Below, piece by piece: positions 26,750-35,985 of a stretch of 64,000 bases of DNA. Under the pieces are notes generated by a model. The model ran no database searches, was not told where the DNA came from, and saw nothing but the letters and a program-made list of their open reading frames with translations. Origin of the DNA: Marinicrinis sediminis (GTDB lineage: Bacteria; Bacillota; Bacilli; Paenibacillales; KCTC-33676); the NCBI RefSeq assembly GCF_042685085.1, contig NZ_JBHUMM010000043.1:496001-560000 (forward strand). The letters are read 5' to 3'. Position 1 is the stretch's first letter. The number at the start of each line of letters is the position of its first letter. A program made the translations under genes and the position numbers.

Positions 26750-27732
26750 AGGAACGTCTACTGGATCTAACGTTTCGCTATGGCGCAATTTTCGTGATCA
26801 TTGCCGTATTTATTTATTTTTCTGTTACACAGCCTTACTTTTTGAATTTTGAGAACATGATGGATATTCTGAAATACATTTCGATTGTAACCCTGGTCGG
26901 TACGGGAATTACGATCTCGCTCGTCGTGGACGGATTCGATCTGTCCGTCGGTTCAACCGTATCACTGGCGACGGTTGTCGCCGCATCTCTCATGGTCTGG
27001 TATGAGATGCCGCTCGTACTGGTCATCCTGGTACCATTGCTGCTCGGGGCGCTGGTGGGACTGCTCAATGCGTTTCTGATCGTGCGTATTGGCATTCCGG
27101 ATCTGCTAGCGACGCTGGCGGTGATGTATATCATAGGTGGCGTACATCGTACATATACCGAAGGATACAACATTCACAATTATATGAATATGCCCGACGG
27201 GACAAAAGCACCCGGTGCTGTTTCTGACTCTTTTCTCTGGCTGGGAAAGGGTGAGGTGGCAGGCGTTCCTGTGCCCGTCATTCTGATGCTGGTGACGATC
27301 GTCATCGTGCATCTGTTCCTGAATTACACACGATGGGGTCGTCAGATGTATATCACTGGCGGGAATCAGGAAGCCGCCCGGTTATCTGGCATTCGGGTGA
27401 ACCGGATTCGCTACGCGGCCTATATGATGTCGGGTGCCCTGGCTGCAATGGGAGGCGTTTTGTTTGCAGCGAGAGTCGGATCTGGGCAAATTGATGCAGG
27501 TGCTCCCTTTCTGATGGAGGGTGTGGCAGCTGTATTTGTTGGATTCTCCGTATTTGGAGCAGGCAAGCCCAATATTTTGGGAACTTTCCTGGGTTCATTG
27601 CTGATCGGCATTTTGCTCAATGGATTGACGATGCAAAACCTGCCTTACTATGCGTATGACATTGTAAAGGGAACTGTACTGGTTATGGCTTTGGCCGTAA
27701 CTTTTGTCCACTTGAAGCGTAGAAAGACGTAG
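26746..27732 (+). CDS. Sugar ABC transporter permease (RbsC-like)
   Basis: 328 residues and about eight to ten membrane segments. The family segment GFDLSVGSTVSLATVVAA and the late GGVLFAARVGSGQIDAG are recognisable. Forms the membrane channel for the sugar carried by the upstream lipoprotein. Translationally coupled to the ATPase gene by ATGA. Confidence 0.95.
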   Translation: MKERLLDLTFRYGAIFVIIAVFIYFSVTQPYFLNFENMMDILKYISIVTLVGTGITISLVVDGFDLSVGSTVSLATVVAASLMVWYEMPLVLVILVPLLLGALVGLLNAFLIVRIGIPDLLATLAVMYIIGGVHRTYTEGYNIHNYMNMPDGTKAPGAVSDSFLWLGKGEVAGVPVPVILMLVTIVIVHLFLNYTRWGRQMYITGGNQEAARLSGIRVNRIRYAAYMMSGALAAMGGVLFAARVGSGQIDAGAPFLMEGVAAVFVGFSVFGAGKPNILGTFLGSLLIGILLNGLTMQNLPYYAYDIVKGTVLVMALAVTFVHLKRRKT

Positions 27733-27776
27733 CATGTTCTCGTGAGAGGATAGACAAGGTACAGTAAAGGAAGTGC

Positions 27777-28250
27777 ATGGGGTTGACTGAAAGTGTGGAA
27801 ACCATACGCAAGCAGCTGAGAGAACGGCAGCTGGAGCGTATTCACGGTATGGATTGTGGACGGGAAATGGATGCGCTGATAGCCCAGTACATTATGGGTT
27901 ACCAGCTGATTCCGATGATGGATGAAGACGGACGAATCGAAGATTATGGATATAGAAGAAGCGCGAGTTTTACACAGCGGAGCACAGAGGATCAACTGGA
28001 GCGTGTTCCCAATTACTCGACGGTCTCCTATGCGGCTTTTCAATTGCTTGAGCGCTTTTCACATTGGCAGATTGATCGTCAGCCAAGTGGCATTATCATA
28101 CAACTGGCGGATGGGGATTCGGACATGATCCAGGGCGCTACGATGAAGCTGACACATCGCTATGCGGGTTTGCCCGAGGCGATCTGCAAAGCCGCACTGT
28201 CCGCTGTCGTCCGGCAAAATCGGCTGATTGAACCATTACTTCACGATTAA
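27777..28250 (+). CDS. BC1872-like (phage ABA sandwich) protein
   Basis: 157 residues, soluble. MDALIAQYIMGYQ and the later VPNYSTVSYAAFQLLERF follow the pattern of the small BC1872-like 'phage ABA sandwich' domain. The function of this family is unknown. It is 44 bases behind the transporter operon and before a strong terminator, so it may be read through from that operon. No other phage gene is nearby. Confidence 0.65.
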   Translation: MGLTESVETIRKQLRERQLERIHGMDCGREMDALIAQYIMGYQLIPMMDEDGRIEDYGYRRSASFTQRSTEDQLERVPNYSTVSYAAFQLLERFSHWQIDRQPSGIIIQLADGDSDMIQGATMKLTHRYAGLPEAICKAALSAVVRQNRLIEPLLHD

Positions 28251-28258
28251 TTCACATT

Positions 28259-28295
28259 TTTAAGGCTTGCTACACATAATGTAGTAAGCCTTAAA
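28259..28295 (+). terminator. Strong terminator after the BC1872-like gene
   Basis: A 16-bp stem (TTTAAGGCTTGCTACA with its complement, one G-T pair) and a 5-base loop, starting 8 bases after the stop. The left side is preceded by TTTT, so it could also act on the minus strand. Confidence 0.8.
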
Positions 28296-28331
28296 TGTTT
28301 TCGAAGATTTCGTTTAAGGAGGGTTCAGAGC

Positions 28332-29423
28332 ATGCTGCAGGAAAGCTATCGGGTGTTGGATCAACTGCGTTTGCCGAATGGATTGTACGTAGCGAGCCCG
28401 TCTGATAATTATTCGTTCGTATGGATTCGTGACTGTGTCTATATCGCCTTTGCATACCTCGAAGATGAATCAGATACGTATGAACGAACCTTTTACGGAT
28501 TGTTCGACCTGTTTCGAAAATATGAATGGAAACTGGATATTCTGGTGGAGCAAAAACCCCATTATGAATGGGAATATGTACATGCACGCTATGACGCAAG
28601 GACGATTGATGAGATTCATGATGAGAAATGGGGCCATGTCCAGCATGATATGATTGGGGCCTTTTTATTCGGAATCGGAGAAGGGGTAAGAAGAAAGAAA
28701 CGCATGTTGCGAGATGAATCAGATCAACGGATTGTCCAGAAGCTGGTCCGTTACTTGCATAATGTGCAATACTGGAAAGACCCTGACAACGGGATCTGGG
28801 AAGAATGGCGGGAGATGCACAGCTCTTCCCTTGGCGCCTGTCTGGCCGGACTCCGTCATGTCAGATCGTTGTGTGACGTGCCCGGTGAGATGATCGAGGC
28901 CGGACTCGATGCATTGATGAAGCTGTATCCGCGTGAAAGCGCTGACAAGAGCTCGGATCTGGCCCAGCTTAGTCTGATTTATCCGTATCAGATCTTGCAC
29001 GGAGCGATGGCAGAGAAGATCGTCGAGCAGATTGAACGAGAGCTGCTTCGGGAAAGAGGGGTCATCCGTTATCGTGGTGACAGCTATTACAGCACTCACG
29101 AGAAGGAGTATGGAAGAGGATATCCGCTTTCTTTCTATGAAGGGACAGAAGCGGAATGGACCTTTGGCTTGCCATGGCTGGCTATTTGTCATCAGCTGCT
29201 TGGTCATCATGAAAAGGCGCTGAGCTATGTGAAGCGAACCGAACAGGTGATGACAAGGCCCGGAGAGCTGCCGGAATTGTATTATAGTGGTCAGTCCAGG
29301 CCGAATCCGAACACTCCGCTTGGATGGAGCAGTGCCATGTATATCCTTGCTAAACAGAAATTAACCGTCAACAGTCTGCACGATCATCAGACTTCTGTCC
29401 ATTTGAGACAGCTTGAAATCTAG
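28332..29423 (+). CDS. GH15-like glucoamylase family protein
   Basis: 363 residues, (alpha/alpha)6-barrel type judged from FVWIRDCVYIAFAY, DNGIWEEWREMHSSSLGACLAGLRHV and a late EGTEAEWTFGLPWLAICHQ. GH15 enzymes release glucose from alpha-glucan ends. The protein has no signal peptide, so it acts inside the cell, and it is shorter than classical glucoamylases because it lacks their N-terminal beta domain. It opens a cluster of glucan-synthesis fusion proteins. AAGGAGG precedes the ATG. Its stop codon lies inside the stem of the terminator. Confidence 0.8.
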   Translation: MLQESYRVLDQLRLPNGLYVASPSDNYSFVWIRDCVYIAFAYLEDESDTYERTFYGLFDLFRKYEWKLDILVEQKPHYEWEYVHARYDARTIDEIHDEKWGHVQHDMIGAFLFGIGEGVRRKKRMLRDESDQRIVQKLVRYLHNVQYWKDPDNGIWEEWREMHSSSLGACLAGLRHVRSLCDVPGEMIEAGLDALMKLYPRESADKSSDLAQLSLIYPYQILHGAMAEKIVEQIERELLRERGVIRYRGDSYYSTHEKEYGRGYPLSFYEGTEAEWTFGLPWLAICHQLLGHHEKALSYVKRTEQVMTRPGELPELYYSGQSRPNPNTPLGWSSAMYILAKQKLTVNSLHDHQTSVHLRQLEI

Positions 29424-29452
29424 CGTCTAGCTTTAAGACGCTAGATTTTTTT
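29416..29452 (+). terminator. Terminator overlapping the GH15 stop codon
   Basis: A 13-bp stem (AAATCTAGCGTCT / AGACGCTAGATTT) with a 7-base loop and a run of T. The TAG stop at 29421-29423 is part of the left arm. Confidence 0.88.
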
Positions 29453-29494
29453 GTGCTCCGTGCAAGTTCTCGCTGCTTACTTGGTGTTTGCTGC

Positions 29495-29842
29495 CTACTT
29501 GATACGAGTCAGGACGAATCCGCTGATGATCAGGAACAGTCCGGCGAATGTTTTCCAGGTGGGAATTTCTTTCATAAACAAATAGCCCATAATCAGAATC
29601 ATGCCTATTTCGATGCCTTTCGTGAGCGTAAGCGTAAAGGTCAACTGTCCACTTGCTTTGAAAATCCATTTGATTCCGAATCCGATCAGCACATTGGAAA
29701 GAAAAAACAATGGAATCATCTTGAGCTGGAAACGAAGGGTAAGCCAGAAGTCAGGATCGATATATTTGCTCTGGAAGGAAAATATACCGTTGATAACCGA
29801 TAATCCGATGACCAGACAAGTCATGCCATACAGCCAGATCAT
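29495..29842 (-). CDS. Small four-helix membrane protein, EamA/SMR-like
   Basis: 115 residues with about four hydrophobic helices; KGIEIGMILIMGYLFMKEIPTWKTFAGLFLIISGFVL is typical of the last part of EamA/SMR-type transporters. Half-size transporters of this kind act as dimers. AAGGAG precedes the ATG on the minus strand. Substrate unknown. The 250-base gap upstream, shared with the next plus-strand gene, holds only a TATAAT at 30060 without a convincing -35. Confidence 0.65.
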   Translation of the reverse strand: MIWLYGMTCLVIGLSVINGIFSFQSKYIDPDFWLTLRFQLKMIPLFFLSNVLIGFGIKWIFKASGQLTFTLTLTKGIEIGMILIMGYLFMKEIPTWKTFAGLFLIISGFVLTRIK

Positions 29843-30092
29843 ACGTTCGTCTCCTTACTGTGTTGTTGTCGAGGCATGTGCAGGCCATCCTCCAGGTTAG
29901 TGTCACCGATCATGTCTGCTTTCATGAAAAATGCTTTCCCCCGAAGAAGGAGCCCGCATCAAGCTTGGTCATGGCGCAAATCTTTGAAAACAAATCGGGA
30001 ATCTCGCGTTCTCATCTCAAAATTGGTGACGGGCAAGTATAGATTGAATCTTTCGACCATATAATGAATGGAATAGAAAGGAGGGAGAGACG

Positions 30093-30539
30093 TTGGAAGA
30101 GAACCGAATCTGGATGATGCCCAAATCACCGACTTGTCTGTTTGTGTATTGGGATCTCACTCAGGAGACAAAAGAGATGCTCCAGGAATATTTCGAGACC
30201 GACTGGATGAGGCTTCACAAGCGTCTGCGTCTGCATGATGTGACGGGCATGGACTTCCATGGGGATGCTTCGAATCAGGTATGGGATTTAGAGATAAGAG
30301 ATAATGAAAGCTATTGTTTTCTATCGGATTTGAAAGCAAATCGGTCATACGGGATGGATTATGGTGTCGTGAACCGGGACGGAAACTGGATTGCCATTAT
30401 GAGATCGAATGTGGTTGGCTTGCCTCCCGACGGCGTGTGCACGGACGAGACAGAATCAGCAAGCAAGCGGGTACTGAAGACTCAGCCTGAATGGCTGGAT
30501 CAATTTACAGGTTATTCGCTGATCGAACAGAAGCTATAG
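30093..30539 (+). CDS. DUF4912 protein
   Basis: 148 residues, TTG start right after AAAGGAGGGAG. The opening MMPKSPTCLFVYWDL is the hallmark of DUF4912 proteins, which have an SH2/immunoglobulin-like fold and often sit beside GH57 genes. No catalytic motif. It lies 24 bases before the GH57-GT4 fusion gene, so a role as an accessory or binding partner in glucan synthesis is inferred from position only. Confidence 0.8.
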   Translation: MEENRIWMMPKSPTCLFVYWDLTQETKEMLQEYFETDWMRLHKRLRLHDVTGMDFHGDASNQVWDLEIRDNESYCFLSDLKANRSYGMDYGVVNRDGNWIAIMRSNVVGLPPDGVCTDETESASKRVLKTQPEWLDQFTGYSLIEQKL

Positions 30540-30563
30540 AGAATAGGAGAATGGCGAGAACTC

Positions 30564-33401
30564 ATGGGACGATTGAATCTGGTGCTGCATACTCACCTGC
30601 CTTATGTTTTTCATCACAAGGATGAGCATGCCATAGAAGAGAGATGGTTGTTCGAGGCATTGACGGAGTCATATTTACCCTTATTGATGAGTCTGGATCA
30701 GTTGAGCAAGGAGAATGTTGCTTTTCGCATTACGATGTCGATGACCCCGCCCCTGTTAACCATGCTGGCGATGGAGGAACTGCATGAACGGTATCAGCAG
30801 CATTTGGACAATCTGGAGAAGCTGCTTTTTCACGAACTCAGCAAGACGGATGCGTCATCCAGTCTGTCTGCGCTTAGACAATGGTACTGTCAACGGATAC
30901 AGGATATCAGATATTACTATGAACATACCTTACATACGGATGTGCTTCAGCATTTTCGAGACCACTGGGAGCAGGGCAATCTGGAACTGATTACGTCTTC
31001 TGCGACGCATGCCTTCCTTCCTTATATTCAGACAGAGGAAAGCAGAAGGGTACAGATTGCGTATGCCGTGAGCGTGCATGAAAGGCTGCTCGGCAGCAAA
31101 CCGAGGGGGATTTGGCTGCCGGAATGCGGCTATGTGCCGGAACTGGATCATCTATTGTGTGAATATGGACTGGATTTCTTTTACACAGATGCCCATGCGC
31201 TGCTTCATAGCCGACCTCAGCCGCCAGCCGGATTATATGAGCCCGTCCAGACACCAGCGGGCATCCATGTATTTGCAAGAGACGGCGAATTGTGCAAACA
31301 GGTGTGGTCCGCGACAGAAGGTTACCCGGGAGAATCCCATTATCGGGAATATTATCGAGATGTCGGATTTGATGCGAGCGATGCCGAGATTGCGCCGTTT
31401 ATGCATCCGAGTGGTGTAAGACTGAATACAGGACTGAAATATTATCGCATCACGGGAAAAACCCCGGACAAGGACATATATGATCCGCAAGTCGCAGCCT
31501 GTAAAGTCTCTGAACATGCCTATCATTTCGTTTCCATGCTCGATCGGAAAGCGGAAACGTTACGCACCAGTGGAAGCAGGCATGGCGGATGTATGACGGC
31601 CTCATTTGATACCGAATTATTTGGCCACTGGTGGTTTGAGGGTGTGCAGTGGATCGAGCAGGTGTGCCGTCACCTTGCACGGAACGACAAGCTACAGATG
31701 ACAACCGCTGTCCTGGAATTGAAAGAACAGCCTGAATCTCATGTCAGTGAGCTTCATTTCTCAAGCTGGGGACGCGGCGGTTACGGTGATGTGTGGCTCG
31801 GGAAGGACAATTGCTGGATATATAAAGAGCTGCACAGGATGGAGCAGCAGATGATTGAACAGGCCAATGCCTGTGAAGGACCGACGAAATGGGAGCGGCG
31901 CATACTGAACCTCATGGGAAGGGAACTATTGCTTGCCCAGAGCAGTGACTGGGCTTTTATTATAGATAATCAGACAACCGTGCAATACGCGAAGCGTCGC
32001 ATGGAACAGCATAAGGAAAGATTTTGGCATTTGCAGCGTATGTTTGCGGGAGCAGCAGAAGCAGATGAAGTTGTCCTTGATCTGTATGATGACGAGGATC
32101 AGTTCGGAAAAGGCTTGCAGTATGAAGCTTTTCGGACTCGTGACCATCATAGCCTGCGTGCTCATTCGAGAGAAGCTCATCCCGTTTCTTCTGTTTCCTC
32201 AGTACGGAATACCATCTTGATGTTGTCGTGGGAATTTCCTCCGCTGACAGTAGGGGGATTGTCCAGACATGTCTTCGATCTGTCGACGGAATTAGTCAGG
32301 CAGGGAATCGATGTTCACGTCATTACATCAGGAGCGGACACGTGGCCAGTCTATGAAGTGATGAATGGTATTCACGTTCATCGGGTAAGCACACCACGGC
32401 AACCGGACATTCATTTTCTGGACTGGGTGCTGCAACTCAATATTGCCATGGTCGAGAAGGCCAAACAATGCAGGTTGGGAGGAGGGCCTGCCGTCCTGAT
32501 TCATGCTCATGACTGGCTGGTCTCCTATGCGGCTAGGCAATTGAAGAAACGGATGAATCTGCCTCTGATCGCGACGATCCATGCCACGGAGCATGGGCGA
32601 AATCAAGGCATCTTCACTGAACTTCAGCACAAAATCTCCGAACAGGAGTGGAGGCTGTGCATGGAGGCAGATCAAGTGATCTGCTGCAGTAAGTACATGG
32701 AACAGGAAATCCGTCGTATTTTTTCACTGCCAGGTGACAAGCTTCACGTCATTTATAACGGTATCGAAGTCGCAAACCTTCAGGTCGATATGGATGAGAG
32801 TTCAAATGACTGGCCGATTGCCGAAGAGGACCTGGTCATTCTCTTCATTGGCAGACTGGTCCGGGAAAAAGGCGTTGCAACTCTAATAGAGAGCGCAGAG
32901 AAAGTATTGCAGCGCGAGCCTAGGGCAAAATGGATTGTCGCAGGAAAAGGTCCGATGCGAGAGCAATGGATGCATGAAGTGAGACAACGGCAGCTGGAAG
33001 CGCATTTCTGGTTTCCCGGATTTGTCGATGATCAGACCCGCAATCGCCTGCTGCTTCGCACACAATTATGTGTATTTCCAAGCTATTATGAACCATTCGG
33101 GATCGTTGCACTGGAGGCGATGGCTTCCCGCATACCGGTCATTGTGTCTCAAACAGGCGGTTTACAGGAAATTATTTCTCATGGTGTGGACGGGATGACA
33201 GTGACACCAGGGATGGCGGATGATTTGGCTGAGGCTACGCTCACCCTGTTGCACCATCCGGTTTATCGCGATCAGCTTGCCCAGGCAGGCTATGAAAAGG
33301 TGCTTCACACCTACAGTTGGCAGCAGATTGCAAGAGATACGATGAACGTTTATGAAAGGGTCTGGAATCGAGAACCAGTGTCTGGAGGGATGTCGAGATG
33401 A
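30564..33401 (+). CDS. Fusion of GH57 branching-type enzyme and GT4 glycosyltransferase
   Basis: 945 residues. The N-terminal ~530 residues are a GH57/DUF1957 alpha-glucan branching-type enzyme: LVLHTHLPYV at the start, candidate nucleophile Glu187 in WLPECGY and candidate acid/base Asp349 in SFDTELFGHWWFEG. From ~550 a GT4 glycosyltransferase begins: LSWEFPPLTVGGLSRHV, YNGIEV, FIGRLVREKGV and the E-x7-E type PSYYEPFGIVALEAMA. This resembles a glycogen-synthase-like enzyme joined to its brancher in one chain. It would elongate and branch an alpha-glucan in the cytoplasm. The stop overlaps the next gene by 4 bases (ATGA). Confidence 0.92.
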   Translation: MGRLNLVLHTHLPYVFHHKDEHAIEERWLFEALTESYLPLLMSLDQLSKENVAFRITMSMTPPLLTMLAMEELHERYQQHLDNLEKLLFHELSKTDASSSLSALRQWYCQRIQDIRYYYEHTLHTDVLQHFRDHWEQGNLELITSSATHAFLPYIQTEESRRVQIAYAVSVHERLLGSKPRGIWLPECGYVPELDHLLCEYGLDFFYTDAHALLHSRPQPPAGLYEPVQTPAGIHVFARDGELCKQVWSATEGYPGESHYREYYRDVGFDASDAEIAPFMHPSGVRLNTGLKYYRITGKTPDKDIYDPQVAACKVSEHAYHFVSMLDRKAETLRTSGSRHGGCMTASFDTELFGHWWFEGVQWIEQVCRHLARNDKLQMTTAVLELKEQPESHVSELHFSSWGRGGYGDVWLGKDNCWIYKELHRMEQQMIEQANACEGPTKWERRILNLMGRELLLAQSSDWAFIIDNQTTVQYAKRRMEQHKERFWHLQRMFAGAAEADEVVLDLYDDEDQFGKGLQYEAFRTRDHHSLRAHSREAHPVSSVSSVRNTILMLSWEFPPLTVGGLSRHVFDLSTELVRQGIDVHVITSGADTWPVYEVMNGIHVHRVSTPRQPDIHFLDWVLQLNIAMVEKAKQCRLGGGPAVLIHAHDWLVSYAARQLKKRMNLPLIATIHATEHGRNQGIFTELQHKISEQEWRLCMEADQVICCSKYMEQEIRRIFSLPGDKLHVIYNGIEVANLQVDMDESSNDWPIAEEDLVILFIGRLVREKGVATLIESAEKVLQREPRAKWIVAGKGPMREQWMHEVRQRQLEAHFWFPGFVDDQTRNRLLLRTQLCVFPSYYEPFGIVALEAMASRIPVIVSQTGGLQEIISHGVDGMTVTPGMADDLAEATLTLLHHPVYRDQLAQAGYEKVLHTYSWQQIARDTMNVYERVWNREPVSGGMSR

Positions 33402-35911
33402 AAGCAGTAATTATGGCAGGCGGCAAAGGAACGAGACTGCGCCCGTTAACGAGCAATACACCCAAGCCGATGGTCCCCTTGCTGGATCGACCTGTGATGG
33501 CATACATCATCGATCTGCTCAAGAAGCATGATATTACAGACATTGCGGTGACCATGCAGTACATGCCGGAACAGATCAAGAATTATTTCGGAGATGGAAG
33601 TGAGTTCGGGGTCCATCTCTCTTATTTTCAGGAAGAAGTACCGCTAGGTACTGCGGGCAGCATCAAGAATGCGGAAGATTTTCTCGATGAACGTTTTATC
33701 GTGATCAGCGGAGACGCTTTGACCGATTTCGACCTTAGTCAAGCGATTGAATTTCATGCGCAAAAACAGGCACTGGCCACTCTCGTACTCACACAGGTCG
33801 CCCATCCTCTCGAATTTGGTGTGGTCATGACGGATGAAGATGGCGCCATTTATCGCTTTTTGGAAAAGCCGACGTGGAGTGAGGTTTTCAGTGATACGGT
33901 GAATACCGGCATTTATATTTTAGAACCTGAAACGCTGAAATGGATGAATGAGCATGAACCGATGGATTTCAGCAAAGATTTGTTTCCGATGCTTCTTCAG
34001 CATCAGCAGCCGTTATATGGGTATGTGGCAGAGGGATACTGGTCGGATATTGGCAGTGTAGAACAATATCGTCAGGCACATTGGGATCTTCTGGAGGGTA
34101 AAGTGGAGGCGGCGATTACCGGATTGCAAGTAAAGCCGGGGATTTGGATCTCTCCAGAGGCAGATATCAGTCCCGATGTTTCCGTCAAAGCTCCCGTCTG
34201 GATCGGAAGTGATGTCATTGTAGAGCCTGATTGCATGATTGGTCCGCGCGCGGTGCTGGGGAACGGTTGTATTGTGAATCAGGGCGGTGTCATCGAATCC
34301 GCCATCTTATGGGAAGACGTATTCACGGAAGGCCATAGTGAAGTCAAGGGGGCGACCATCGGTAAAAACTGCCTCATCAGAACCAATGCTTGTGTTATGG
34401 AGCATGCCGTTATCGGCGATCATTGCCAAGTGGGACGAAACAGCCGGATTCACCCGCAAGTTAAAATATATCCATACAAATTTATTGATCATCAAAGTGA
34501 GATCAGGCAGTCCATCCTGTGGCAGGATGCCAGAAAGTATCATCTGTTTGGAGACAAAGGCATCGAGGGACAGCTTCTGGTTGATCTGTCACTCGGTATG
34601 CTTCAGCGTCTGGCGTGTGCGATTGCCTCCGTTCTTCCAAAAGGAGCACGAGTCCTGCTGGAACATGACAAACAGACGACGCCGAAACTGGCTATCGATG
34701 CACTGAAAATGGGTCTGTTGGCTTCCGGCATTCATCTCATCACGGGCAAGGGCGCTTCTCTTCCAGCCGTCAGACATCAGGTGGTATATCAACGGACGGA
34801 TTTTGCCATTTACGCCTATCAGTCTGATTTCCAGCAACAGCGCCTTCGGCTAGAACTGCTGGACAAAGAGGGCTTGCCGATTCCCAAAAATCAGGAACGC
34901 CAAATCCAAAGTGCATTCGATCATGAGCAGTTTCGGCAAATTGGTCATGATGAGGTCGGCAGAGAGTTGATCGAAGTAGACAGTATGCTTCCTTACTGGA
35001 ATGCGATGGAAGCAGCCAGTCGGATATGCACCGGCCATCGTGACAAATTTGAGCTTCTGTCTGGTGGTATGGATGGGAAAAGGCAGTGGATCATGGTTTG
35101 TGAGGAGCAGGGGAAGCTGAATTTGCATGGCCGTGCGGTCGCCAGACTTGCTTCCCGGTGGATCTCCTATCCGGTCACCTCGATCTCACCGCTAGGAAAG
35201 AGTGAAACGGAAATACCTGCTATGATAAAGGCCATTCACGCTCAGGGAGCGCTGATATGCGGAAATGACGGAACGCTGAAAGGGATATGCAATGAGCGCG
35301 GTGAATGGCTGGAAGAACAGGAACTGCTGCTGATTCAGTTGATGGTGTATCTGCACATGACCGAAGAAAGCGAACTGACGATTCCGGTGAACATGCCCGA
35401 CATTCTGGAAGAGTGGGCGCGGTTAGCCGGTAAGAAGGTACATAAAGGCAAAGCCGATTATCGCGCTCAGGTGAGAGCAGGGAAGAATGGCTCCTTTTTC
35501 TTGTATCATGATGTCATGTATTTTTCCATTGGTCTTGATCGTCTTCTGACTGACAGAGACGTCTCGATCTCTGCGGTGCTGGAAGGTGCCCCGGACTTTG
35601 TCTGGCTGAAGCGGCAGGTGGCATGCAGCTGGACAGACAAAGGCAAAGTGATGCGTTTTCTGATGAGGGAAACCAAAGGCAAGCCGGTGGAATTGATCGA
35701 CGGGATCAAATTTATGGAGGAAGATGGCTGGACACTGGTTCTTCCTGAAGAAGACCAGTCCGGATTTCATTTATATGTGTATGCCCAGACACGCGAACAG
35801 GCAGAGCAATTGGCGAGAACGTATTCCCGGAAAATTATTCAGTATCGCAAATTGCCACTGCATGATCAACCTGCCTTGATTCAGTCCTGGCCGGATGAGC
35901 TGAACGCATAA
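33398..35911 (+). CDS. Fusion of sugar-1-phosphate nucleotidyltransferase, hexapeptide repeat and phosphohexomutase-like domains
   Basis: 837 residues. Residues 1-~235 are a nucleotidyltransferase (AVIMAGGKGTRLRPLT, VISGDALTDFD, EKPTWSE). ~250-375 is a left-handed beta-helix with hexapeptide repeats (WIGSDVIVEPDCMIGPRAVLG). From ~385 on it is phosphomannomutase/phosphoglucomutase-like. The usual TASHNP phosphoserine loop is replaced around IYAYQSDFQQQRLRLELLD, where no catalytic Ser is evident, so the mutase half may be regulatory. Probably supplies or senses the NDP-sugar for the upstream GT4. Coupled to the GH57-GT4 gene by a 4-base overlap. Confidence 0.88.
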   Translation: MKAVIMAGGKGTRLRPLTSNTPKPMVPLLDRPVMAYIIDLLKKHDITDIAVTMQYMPEQIKNYFGDGSEFGVHLSYFQEEVPLGTAGSIKNAEDFLDERFIVISGDALTDFDLSQAIEFHAQKQALATLVLTQVAHPLEFGVVMTDEDGAIYRFLEKPTWSEVFSDTVNTGIYILEPETLKWMNEHEPMDFSKDLFPMLLQHQQPLYGYVAEGYWSDIGSVEQYRQAHWDLLEGKVEAAITGLQVKPGIWISPEADISPDVSVKAPVWIGSDVIVEPDCMIGPRAVLGNGCIVNQGGVIESAILWEDVFTEGHSEVKGATIGKNCLIRTNACVMEHAVIGDHCQVGRNSRIHPQVKIYPYKFIDHQSEIRQSILWQDARKYHLFGDKGIEGQLLVDLSLGMLQRLACAIASVLPKGARVLLEHDKQTTPKLAIDALKMGLLASGIHLITGKGASLPAVRHQVVYQRTDFAIYAYQSDFQQQRLRLELLDKEGLPIPKNQERQIQSAFDHEQFRQIGHDEVGRELIEVDSMLPYWNAMEAASRICTGHRDKFELLSGGMDGKRQWIMVCEEQGKLNLHGRAVARLASRWISYPVTSISPLGKSETEIPAMIKAIHAQGALICGNDGTLKGICNERGEWLEEQELLLIQLMVYLHMTEESELTIPVNMPDILEEWARLAGKKVHKGKADYRAQVRAGKNGSFFLYHDVMYFSIGLDRLLTDRDVSISAVLEGAPDFVWLKRQVACSWTDKGKVMRFLMRETKGKPVELIDGIKFMEEDGWTLVLPEEDQSGFHLYVYAQTREQAEQLARTYSRKIIQYRKLPLHDQPALIQSWPDELNA

Positions 35912-35916
35912 TTGCA

Positions 35917-35950
35917 AAAGGCTGTAGCACGGTTCAGTGCTACAGCCTTT
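35917..35950 (+). terminator. Terminator of the glucan locus
   Basis: A perfect 14-bp stem (AAAGGCTGTAGCAC with its complement) and a 6-base loop, 6 bases after the stop. It sits between convergent genes and its A/T ends could serve both strands. Confidence 0.88.
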
Positions 35951-35985
35951 GTGGTCTTCACAGATGAATGTCATAACGTACTCAC

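Noticed and set aside
30060..30065. TATAAT before the DUF4912 gene as a full promoter
   Set aside because: No acceptable -35 at 16-19 bases; possible but not supported.
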